Below the pieces are notes generated by a model. That model did no database searches and had not been told where the DNA came from. It was given only the letters and a program-made list of their open reading frames with translations. A stretch of DNA of 19,921 bases from positions 1-19,921 of the forward strand of contig CAIVOW010000162.1 in assembly GCA_903907665.1 (NCBI GenBank), given 5' to 3'. Made by a program: the position numbers and the translations under genes. This document shows, piece after piece, positions 15,130-19,921 of the stretch. Positions within the stretch are counted from its first letter, which is position 1; every line of letters starts with the position of its first letter. This DNA comes from an uncultured Actinomycetes bacterium. Lineage in GTDB: Bacteria > Actinomycetota > Actinomycetes > Nanopelagicales > Nanopelagicaceae.

Positions 15130-15800
15130 TTCGTTCTAACGATTGAATCCCGTTCTGAAATATATCGACATTGATCACAGCTTGGTTTTGATTCTGGCAT
15201 TGCCCCGTTAACTACCGTCACAAAGTCCACTAAGCGCTTTTGGAGTGCAATAGGATTTCGCTCAACTGGATACCACGCTGAATTAACGCGATAGCCAAAC
15301 CCGTGCTGGACATTGCCCCACGCTTGATTAAGTGACCACGAGTAAATTCCTAAGACTGATATTTTCTTTGGTTCATCTTTCGCAGGATTTTCAAGGGCGA
15401 AAGCGTATGCCTCAAGTTGTGGGGAATAGAAAGATGATTTATCCGACGCACGTGCTTGCATTTTGCAATCGATTATTCCGTATGTGCCATCTGGAAATTC
15501 AAGTAGAAGATCGTATTTGCCACGAATTGCAAGGTGAGAATCGACGCCATCAACCTGTATTGGCACAGATTGAACCCAGCCACCATGATCAACAATTTTT
15601 CCTGCGGGCATATCTGGATGCATATCGGCAGTAGTCTTATTTTTGAAGTAGGTCTCCTGTAAATCGGCCAACTCCGCCACTGTGGGCATGAACATTGGTG
15701 CTTTAACTTGGTGGTTGTAATAGAGCCAGAGGCAGCGATGGCATCCATCCCACGAAAAAGTTAAATCACTTGGACTTATGTTAGATCTGCGTTCACCCAT
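15126..15800 (-). CDS. PD-(D/E)XK nuclease-fold protein with two CxxC pairs
   Basis: A 224-residue protein of the PD-(D/E)XK (RecB/Cas4-like) superfamily. The core is visible as RGKYD97, then D111-C-K113 (the D-x-K signature) after a GTYGII strand, then Q128-x3-Y132 in SPQLEAYAF, the RecB-type motif. Cysteines sit at both ends: C20-x2-C23 and C208-x2-C211. Four cysteines flanking the nuclease core recall the iron-sulfur staple of Cas4, AddB and Dem1, although those use a 1+3 layout and here it is 2+2. No cas genes or recombination genes are adjacent. The ATG at 15800 has GGGGG 7 nt upstream. It lies downstream of the LysE-like gene on the same strand, and tail-to-tail with the acyltransferase. 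Substrate is unknown. Confidence 0.78.
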   Translation of the reverse strand: MGERRSNISPSDLTFSWDGCHRCLWLYYNHQVKAPMFMPTVAELADLQETYFKNKTTADMHPDMPAGKIVDHGGWVQSVPIQVDGVDSHLAIRGKYDLLLEFPDGTYGIIDCKMQARASDKSSFYSPQLEAYAFALENPAKDEPKKISVLGIYSWSLNQAWGNVQHGFGYRVNSAWYPVERNPIALQKRLVDFVTVVNGAMPESKPSCDQCRYISERDSIVRTN

Positions 15801-15855
15801 TTAATGGCCCCCATATTTTCGATTAGAGGCAATTGTGCCCGCTCCCGCTGACATG

Positions 15856-16497
15856 TCAACGCAATGAATTAAGAATTGTGAAAATTCCGAGCAAAATCAT
15901 GACGATCCCGCCAGTCACGCGCATTCGGATAAGTCGCTTTACATCGGTGGAAAGCCATTGTCGAAAAGTCCCTGCGAGGATGCCCCACAAACTATCTGAG
16001 GTAATCGCAATTACCGCGAATATAGTTCCAAGAAAAATCAACTGGGCAGAGAGGTGGCCCCGCTGGCGATCGATGAACTGGGGGAGAATCGCGGCAAAAA
16101 AGACTACTGATTTTGGATTTAAGACCCCGACAACGAATCCCTCACGAATAGTTTTTGCAATCGATGGGCGCGACTCAGTAACTGAGCGCATATCTTCGGC
16201 ATGTATGGCACTTTCTTTAATTGCTGAGTAACCCAGGTAGATTAAATATGCTCCACCGAACCACTGCACTGCATGGTAGGCCAACGGCGAGTGTTGAAGA
16301 ATTGGACCTAAACCGAGCGCCACTGCAATCGAGATGAGGTACATCCCAAGGCCATTTCCAACAACCGTTGCTACAGCTATGAGTCGACCCCACGCTATAG
16401 CTCGAGCTACTGTAAAAAGGACGCTTGGACCTGGTACCAAAATAATGAGTGTTGCGGCGATGACATATTCCCAAATATGGGTTGGGATGATGATCAT
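15856..16497 (-). CDS. LysE-family amino-acid exporter
   Basis: Inner-membrane exporter of the LysE/RhtB superfamily. The 213-residue protein has about six hydrophobic helices and the conserved VPGPSVLFTVARA segment in the first helix, the charged loop after GRLIAVA, and the GFVVGVLNPKSVVFF motif (NPK) in the middle. Length and order match RhtB-type homoserine/threonine and other amino-acid exporters; the substrate cannot be read. ATG at 16497 has a perfect TATAAT exactly 6 nt upstream, the strongest -10 in the window, so the message is likely leaderless and well expressed. The nuclease gene follows after 55 nt. It is divergent from the enoyl-CoA hydratase gene. Confidence 0.9.
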   Translation of the reverse strand: MIIIPTHIWEYVIAATLIILVPGPSVLFTVARAIAWGRLIAVATVVGNGLGMYLISIAVALGLGPILQHSPLAYHAVQWFGGAYLIYLGYSAIKESAIHAEDMRSVTESRPSIAKTIREGFVVGVLNPKSVVFFAAILPQFIDRQRGHLSAQLIFLGTIFAVIAITSDSLWGILAGTFRQWLSTDVKRLIRMRVTGGIVMILLGIFTILNSLR

Positions 16498-16503
16498 GCA
16501 TAA

Positions 16504-16509
16504 ATTATA
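16504..16509 (-). promoter_or_regulatory. Consensus TATAAT -10 of the LysE gene, leaderless
   Basis: TATAAT on the minus strand, exactly 6 nt (16503-16498) before the ATG at 16497. No TTGACA-like -35 stands out at 17-18 nt. Confidence 0.6.
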
Positions 16510-16587
16510 AAGGGGAAATAAAGAGGAAAAGGTTAATCCGAACGTCTAAATTTGCCCCTGACGAGGGAGTTCATGCGAAGATAGAGT

Positions 16588-17337
16588 GTGAATGAAATCC
16601 AAGTTACCCAAAACGGCGCAGTCCTCTCAATCCAGCTCAATCGTCCAGAGAAAAAGAATGCCATTAATAAAGGCATGTACGTAGCGCTGAATGCTGCTTT
16701 AATTCAAGCTACTCAGGACTTTGATACTCGAGTCGTAGTCATTTCAGGAGCTGGTGACTCATTCACTGCAGGCAATGACATTTTCGATTTTGCAAATATG
16801 GATGATCTTCCCAGTGATTCAAGTTCTCCCGGTTTTACTTTTATAGAAAATCTACATAATTTTCCAAAGCCGCTCATCGCCGCGGTGCAGGGAAGCGCAG
16901 TAGGAATTGGAACTACGATGTTGCTACATTGTGATGTGGCGTATGCATCCTCCACCGCACGTTTCTCGATGCCGTTTGTCACACTTGGCTTAGTTCCTGA
17001 AGCGGGCTCAAGTTTTCTTTTTCCTCGATTGGTAGGACATACGCGAGCGTCAGAAATTTTCCTCACGGGGCGTACTTTTGATGCAGCAGAAGCCGCTCAA
17101 ATTGGGCTGGTGAATAAAGTTGTAGATGACCCACTTGCCGAGGCCATGAAAATTGCCTCGATAATTGCCGAGCAACCACCGACCGCAGTCATTAATACGA
17201 AAGCACTTCTCAAAAGCAGTAATCATGCTGCAGTGGAGCTAGTGATGAATGCGGAAGGGGAGCTCTTTCGCATTGCTCTTCAATCCGAGGAAGCCCAGGC
17301 TGCGTTTATGAAGTTTTTATCAGGGAAAGGTAAGTAG
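16588..17337 (+). CDS. Enoyl-CoA hydratase/isomerase family protein
   Basis: Crotonase-fold enzyme acting on acyl-CoA. The N-terminal LNRPEKKNAIN, the first oxyanion loop FTAGNDIFDF (A61-G62-N63-D64) and the second, AVQGSAVGIGTT, are clear. Only one of the two hydratase glutamates is present: Glu138 in LVPEAGSS, while the usual GGGxE position reads GIGTT. That pattern fits delta3-delta2-enoyl-CoA isomerases rather than true hydratases, which is an inference from motif comparison. Length of 249 is usual. The start is GTG at 16588; the only ribosome-like site, GAGGGAG at 16563-16569, is 18 nt away. The next gene begins at the base after its stop codon, so the two form an operon. Together they could process unsaturated fatty acids. 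Confidence 0.88.
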   Translation: MNEIQVTQNGAVLSIQLNRPEKKNAINKGMYVALNAALIQATQDFDTRVVVISGAGDSFTAGNDIFDFANMDDLPSDSSSPGFTFIENLHNFPKPLIAAVQGSAVGIGTTMLLHCDVAYASSTARFSMPFVTLGLVPEAGSSFLFPRLVGHTRASEIFLTGRTFDAAEAAQIGLVNKVVDDPLAEAMKIASIIAEQPPTAVINTKALLKSSNHAAVELVMNAEGELFRIALQSEEAQAAFMKFLSGKGK

Positions 17338-18156
17338 ATGTCACTTGCGGGAAAGCGGATATTTATTACAGGTGGATCTCGAGGTATTGGCTTAGAAATA
17401 GCAAAGCGAGCCGCTCGCGATGGCGCAATGATTGCTATCGCAGCTAAAACGGTGGATCCACACCCACAACTACCCGGCACTATTTTTTCTGCGGCAAAAG
17501 AAATTGAATCTGCGGGGGGCTCTGCCTTGCCGATTCAGTGCGATATTCGGGATGAAGCACAGATCCAAGCCGCAGTTGAGAAAGCTGTTGCAGAATTTGG
17601 TGGATTAGATATTTTGGTGAATAACGCAAGTGCGATTAATTTAACCCCCACCCTGCAGACGCCGGCAAAACGTTTTGATCTCATGTTTGATATTAATGTT
17701 CGAGGAACTTTTCTTACTTCTCAAGCTGTGATCCCATATTTAAAAGAGAGTTCCAACCCGCATATCTTGACTCTCTCACCACCCATTAACCTTCAAGGCA
17801 AATGGTTTAAGCGCCATGTCGCATACACAATGTCTAAATATGCAATGAGCATGACAGTGATGGGGCTAGCAGAAGAATTTAAACGAGATGGGATAGGCGT
17901 AAATGCACTCTGGCCCCGTACGGTAATTGATACCGCTGCGCTTCAAATGATTCCAGGAATGGATACAAATTTTTGTAGAACCCCAGAGATTATGGCGGAT
18001 GCTGCCTACGCAATCTTTTGTAGACCCGCAAAAGAATGTACGGGTAACTTCTTTATTGACGATGAAGTTCTTGCGGCAGAAGGCGTCACTGATTTCGATA
18101 AGTATGCAGTGGTTCCAGGAACTACTGATTTCTTGCCAGATTTATATTTAGATTAA
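17338..18156 (+). CDS. SDR-family oxidoreductase, HSDL2-like
   Basis: Short-chain dehydrogenase/reductase with a complete NAD(P)-binding and catalytic set: TGGSRGIG (11-18), N95-N-A-S, Ser147 in LTLSPPI, Tyr163 and Lys167 in YTMSK. The LSPP segment, HVAYTMSKYAMSM and the NALWPRT segment resemble hydroxysteroid dehydrogenase-like protein 2 (HSDL2), a peroxisomal lipid enzyme in eukaryotes; here there is no SCP2 tail. Its 272 residues fit the SDR-only form. ATG at 17338 follows the previous stop directly, with GGGAAAGG upstream as ribosome site. Its TAA stop overlaps the stop of the opposite NiCoT gene by 4 bases. A role in fatty-acid or acyl-CoA reduction is inferred from its partner gene. Confidence 0.88.
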   Translation: MSLAGKRIFITGGSRGIGLEIAKRAARDGAMIAIAAKTVDPHPQLPGTIFSAAKEIESAGGSALPIQCDIRDEAQIQAAVEKAVAEFGGLDILVNNASAINLTPTLQTPAKRFDLMFDINVRGTFLTSQAVIPYLKESSNPHILTLSPPINLQGKWFKRHVAYTMSKYAMSMTVMGLAEEFKRDGIGVNALWPRTVIDTAALQMIPGMDTNFCRTPEIMADAAYAIFCRPAKECTGNFFIDDEVLAAEGVTDFDKYAVVPGTTDFLPDLYLD

Positions 18157-18416
18157 ATCTCAAGGTTTTGGTGGGTATGTTCAGTTTCAGAAATTCCTGA
18201 GCTAAACCGCTCTTCATAGCGCCCAAATTTCCAAATAAGTACCGACCCGATCCATGTTCCAACGAAACTCAAGATAATCCAATATCCCACTTGGTTAAGT
18301 TTGATGCTCGCAATCCATGTAAATGGTTGATATTTAGCAATGCTGGTTTTGTCTGCCAAAACTCCAACGAGTTCGATCGTCCCGATTACAAGTGCTACGA
18401 ATATTGAATTACGCAG
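18153..18416 (-). CDS. Nickel/cobalt transporter (NiCoT/HoxN) C-terminal fragment, truncated at the junction
   Basis: C-terminal fragment of a HoxN/NixA-type nickel/cobalt permease. The visible end reads FVALVIGTIELVGVL, a linker, then VGYWIILSFVGTWIGSVLIW and FGRYEERF, matching the last helices of the family. Family members are over 300 residues, so most of the protein is missing. Reading upstream, the match holds to about the serine codon at 18405-18407, and an in-frame TGA appears at 18417-18419. There is no start: the gene is cut where the foreign tail begins. A 68-residue reading starting from TTG at 18359 would be an artefact. Its stop overlaps the SDR stop by 4 bases in the style of the rest of the region, so the piece up to here belongs to the actinobacterial genome. 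Confidence 0.8.
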   Translation of the reverse strand: MRNSIFVALVIGTIELVGVLADKTSIAKYQPFTWIASIKLNQVGYWIILSFVGTWIGSVLIWKFGRYEERFSSGISETEHTHQNLEI

Positions 18417-18417
18417 T
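18405..18417. other. Probable chimeric assembly junction (actinobacterium to proteobacterium)
   Basis: To the left, the minus strand encodes an interrupted NiCoT transporter in streamlined actinobacterial style. To the right, the plus strand encodes a PEP-CTERM protein already in mid-sequence. Neither gene has its 5' end, and no transposase, terminal repeat or attachment site lies at the border. Gene density, repeat content and gene families all change here. The exact base cannot be fixed to better than about a dozen positions. Confidence 0.75.
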
Positions 18418-18985
18418 CAGCACATCTTCTGCGGGTATTTCTGATTGGGTTAATGGCGTATTAACAGGTGGTCAAGGTGATTATGCGATCATCTACCAAA
18501 ATCCAAGTCTGACTCTCTCAGATGTTGCTCCTCATGATACATTATTTAGATCGGGGCAATATGTGTTGTACACCGACAACACAGGAACGGGCTCCAATAA
18601 TAATGTGACTGTTACGATTTCCCACCCCGACATACCCGATCCTGTTGACGGATCGGTTCCGTCCACTGGAACTTTGATCACCTATAAAATCCCGTTGAGT
18701 GATATTGCCTTGGTGGGCGGGGTTCCGCTGGAACTGTCTGGCATCGCGGTCCGCTGGGCAATGACCTGTGCCAATGACATCGTGGAAGCCGAAGTGATAC
18801 CAGAACCGGAGACCTTGGCCTTGTTTGTGTCCGGTTTGCTTAGTCTTGTGCTCTTCTCCCGGTCCAAAAAACCGGTAGGCGATGACACACTTAGAATCTA
18901 CCTTCGGCTATTCCATCATACCGGCAGGGATTGCCGGTATCCTGATTGCTGGGATTCAGCCAAACCATGCCAACCATTCAGCTAG
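18410..18985 (+). CDS. PEP-CTERM protein, 5' end missing
   Basis: C-terminal part of a secreted protein with a PEP-CTERM sorting signal: IPEPETLALF is the Pro-Glu-Pro box, followed by a hydrophobic helix VSGLLSLVLF and the basic SRSKK. Such proteins are processed by exosortase in biofilm-forming Gram-negative bacteria. The preceding AVRWAMTCANDIVEAEV resembles the WAMTCxNDxxxA motif before the PEP box in many beta- and gammaproteobacterial members. The 5' end lies beyond the junction; the nominal GTG at 18392 is on the actinobacterial side and is not a real start. After SRSKK the frame continues about 35 residues through a palindromic repeat, so the natural stop may have been lost or shifted. 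This family does not occur in Actinobacteria as far as I know. Confidence 0.78.
   Translation, partial: YAVSTSSAGISDWVNGVLTGGQGDYAIIYQNPSLTLSDVAPHDTLFRSGQYVLYTDNTGTGSNNNVTVTISHPDIPDPVDGSVPSTGTLITYKIPLSDIALVGGVPLELSGIAVRWAMTCANDIVEAEVIPEPETLALFVSGLLSLVLFSRSKKPVGDDTLRIYLRLFHHTGRDCRYPDCWDSAKPCQPFS
18918..18940. repeat. REP-like palindrome at the 3' end of the PEP-CTERM gene
   Basis: ATACCGGCA (18918-18926) and TGCCGGTAT (18932-18940) are perfect 9-bp inverted arms around GGGAT. With the flanks TTCCATC and CCTGATT it resembles the CATTCCGGC...GCCGGAATCCAG intergenic repeats common in Proteobacteria. It lies inside the open frame of the PEP-CTERM ORF. Confidence 0.6.
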
Positions 18986-19038
18986 ATAAATTTGGGAATT
19001 TTAGCAACGCTCTTTTTGGCGAAAAGCCTGTAATCTAG

Positions 19039-19107
19039 GGCGGGTTAAATGCGCATTCTGCCAAACCGGTTTCAAGCTTAAAGCCCTGACGCGCACCGTA
19101 ACCCGCC
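19039..19107. repeat. Long imperfect hairpin repeat (GGCGGGTTA...TAACCCGCC)
   Basis: GGCGGGTTA (19039-19047) pairs perfectly with TAACCCGCC (19099-19107). Inner GCGCA/TGCGC segments extend the stem around a ~40-nt loop. A third partial copy, CGGGTTAAAGCGCA, lies at 19124-19137, beside the DedA stop. This GGCGGGTTA/TAACCCGCC type is a frequent non-coding repeat in gammaproteobacterial genomes; it occupies the 153-nt gap after the PEP-CTERM gene. Confidence 0.6.
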
Positions 19108-19138
19108 AAGCTGCCTCCGCTGTCGGGTTAAAGCGCAC

Positions 19139-19738
19139 CTAGGGTTTAACGTCTGGGTTGGTTTTCATAAGCTTACGCTGCTTGCCCAGCCTAAGTCTCC
19201 GCCAGAAAACTCCTATCAAGACAATGCCGAAGAGTATTCCGAGAATCGCTTTCTCATAGCGTTCCACATCATCTAGCAGGCGTTCTGCGAGGTTTCCCAA
19301 GTGATACCCAAGGCAGGCAAAGGTAATTGCCCAAACCAATGCGCCGGTAAAATTTAGAATAAAGAAACGTAAGGGATTAAAACCGCTAGAACCGATGACA
19401 AACGGCGTGATATTGCGAATGCCATACAGAAATCGGAAGCCTAGGATGACGGCAATCTGATGCCGGTATAACAGCCTGAACGCCTTGGCCGCCTTGAGTT
19501 TCAAAGCAGGGCGTTTGTCGAGGAAACGCACGCCCTTGAAATAGCCGATGAAAAAAAAAGTCTGGTCGCCGCCGAAGCTGCCGAATAAGGCGGCAAGAAT
19601 CACCAAGGGCAGGTCAAGAATCCCGTCTTGGGCCAGATAACCCGCAATGATCAGGATGGTTTCGCCTTCCAAAAAAGTGCCGATAAACAAGGCCAGATAC
19701 CCATAGTGAACGATCAATCCTTCCAAGGTCATGCTCAT
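19139..19738 (-). CDS. DedA/VTT-family membrane protein
   Basis: Inner-membrane protein of the DedA (VTT) family, with members implicated in undecaprenyl-phosphate recycling and membrane lipid transport. Motifs visible: FLEGE (residues ~22-26), LFGSFGGDQTFFFIGYFKG in the re-entrant loop region, and FRFLYGIRNITPFVIG, the conserved arginine-rich segment. About five hydrophobic segments are spread over 199 residues, the usual length. The ATG at 19738 is taken as start; a second ATG two codons later is also possible. It belongs to the proteobacterial tail, lies between two repeat elements, and follows the fabI fragment on the same strand. The C-terminal KQRKLMKTN region is charged and cytoplasmic. 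Confidence 0.9.
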   Translation of the reverse strand: MSMTLEGLIVHYGYLALFIGTFLEGETILIIAGYLAQDGILDLPLVILAALFGSFGGDQTFFFIGYFKGVRFLDKRPALKLKAAKAFRLLYRHQIAVILGFRFLYGIRNITPFVIGSSGFNPLRFFILNFTGALVWAITFACLGYHLGNLAERLLDDVERYEKAILGILFGIVLIGVFWRRLRLGKQRKLMKTNPDVKP

Positions 19739-19758
19739 TTTGATTCCATGGGCCTAAA

Positions 19759-19823
19759 GGTTACGTTCGTGGTGAGCCTGTCGAACGCTCTCCTGAGCGA
19801 AGTCGAAGGGCATGAACGTAACC
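19759..19823. repeat. REP-like double hairpin between fabI and dedA
   Basis: GGTTACGTTCGTG (19759-19771) and CATGAACGTAACC (19811-19823) are inverted with one mismatch. Inside, CGCTC-TCCT-GAGCG forms a second tight stem, flanked by TGTCGAA and AGTCGAA. The GTGAGC...GTCGAAC wording is the common REP sequence of many Proteobacteria. In the minus direction it sits right after fabI and may also act as a transcript end. Confidence 0.65.
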
Positions 19824-19845
19824 GGTTTCCGAGGTTGCCAACAGG

Positions 19846-19921
19846 TCAGAGGCTGGCTAGGCCAACGATGTTATAACCGGCATCCACATAGGTAATTTCC
19901 CCGGTGACACCCGAGGCCAAG
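19846..19921 (-). CDS. fabI: Enoyl-[ACP] reductase FabI, C-terminal fragment
   Basis: The last 24 codons of a gene entering from the right edge. They read GVTGEITYVDAGYNIVG and end in LASL, the typical C-terminus of FabI (an NADH-dependent enoyl-ACP reductase of fatty-acid synthesis, SDR fold), where GxTGExxxVDxGYNI is conserved. The TGA stop is at 19846-19848. Other SDR enzymes share the VDGG-like end, but YVDAGYNIVG is characteristic of FabI. It is upstream of dedA with a REP-like hairpin in between. Confidence 0.75.
   Translation of the reverse strand, partial: LASGVTGEITYVDAGYNIVGLASL

Noticed and set aside
18153..18359. A complete 68-residue membrane protein
   Set aside because: The frame continues upstream of the TTG with residues matching NiCoT transporters, so it is the end of a larger, cut gene.
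18392..18409. GTG 18392 as the true start of the PEP-CTERM protein
   Set aside because: These bases belong to the NiCoT gene on the other strand, left of the junction; no signal peptide follows.
1..19921. CRISPR arrays, tRNA/rRNA genes, insertion sequences, toxin-antitoxin or phage-defence operons
   Set aside because: No regularly spaced repeats, no transposase or integrase frames, and no recognisable RNA gene or defence family was found; the PD-(D/E)XK gene has no defence neighbours.

Overview
The first ~18.4 kb reads as one piece of a streamlined actinobacterial chromosome. The best guess is a freshwater acI / Nanopelagicales-type lineage: A+T-rich third positions by eye, very short intergenic gaps, and typical actinobacterial families (DUF3000 beside RNase D, a PimB'-like mannosyltransferase beside an NlpC/P60 hydrolase, a FadD15-like ligase facing a small SRPBCC protein, a ROK glucokinase). 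The lineage call is inference from gene content and style. The last ~1.5 kb does not belong to it. At about 18,405-18,417 a nickel/cobalt-transporter gene stops mid-protein and the text becomes a PEP-CTERM protein, a DedA protein and the end of fabI, with REP-like repeats, all proteobacterial in style. I read this as a probable metagenome assembly chimera.

Layout. 1-2.84 kb (minus): fadA-fadB beta-oxidation pair, fadB running off the left edge. 2.9-3.6 kb (minus): a lone FTR1/EfeU iron permease whose promoter overlaps a 30-bp dyad. 3.7-5.6 kb (minus): DUF3000 gene then RNase D. 5.66-6.53 kb (plus): EamA/DMT transporter. 6.55-7.07 kb (minus): stand-alone RibD-C reductase. 7.14-9.56 kb (plus): a 55-residue double-CxxC protein, a secreted NlpC/P60 hydrolase and a PimB'-like GT4 enzyme. 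9.57-11.8 kb (minus): FadD15-like acyl-CoA synthetase and a LuxR-type HTH protein. 11.86-13.26 kb (plus): SRPBCC protein and glucokinase. 13.26-14.39 kb (minus): alpha/beta hydrolase with a two-helix membrane tail. 14.45-15.13 kb (plus): 1-acylglycerol-3-phosphate acyltransferase. 15.13-16.5 kb (minus): LysE-type exporter and a PD-(D/E)XK nuclease with two CxxC pairs. 16.59-18.16 kb (plus): enoyl-CoA hydratase/isomerase and an HSDL2-like SDR. 18.15-18.42 kb (minus): truncated NiCoT transporter. Then the foreign tail. No tRNA, rRNA, CRISPR, insertion sequence or gene-free stretch over 300 bases was found.

How the genes fit together. The 7.1-15.1 kb block resembles the mycobacterial neighbourhood of RipC, PimB', FadD15, Rv2185c and Rv2182c (recalled, not searched) and looks like an envelope/phospholipid module: fatty-acid activation, lysophosphatidate acylation, PIM mannosylation, an acyl hydrolase and a peptidoglycan hydrolase. 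Beta-oxidation genes sit at both ends. Two architectural patterns stand out. Ten genes have a TAnnnT hexamer exactly 6 nt before the start codon, predicting leaderless mRNAs. Three of the five convergent gene pairs share a 4-base stop overlap with no terminator. I did not find a convincing new multi-gene defence or mobile system; the best individual leads are the double-CxxC nuclease, the small double-CxxC protein and the efeU operator candidate.
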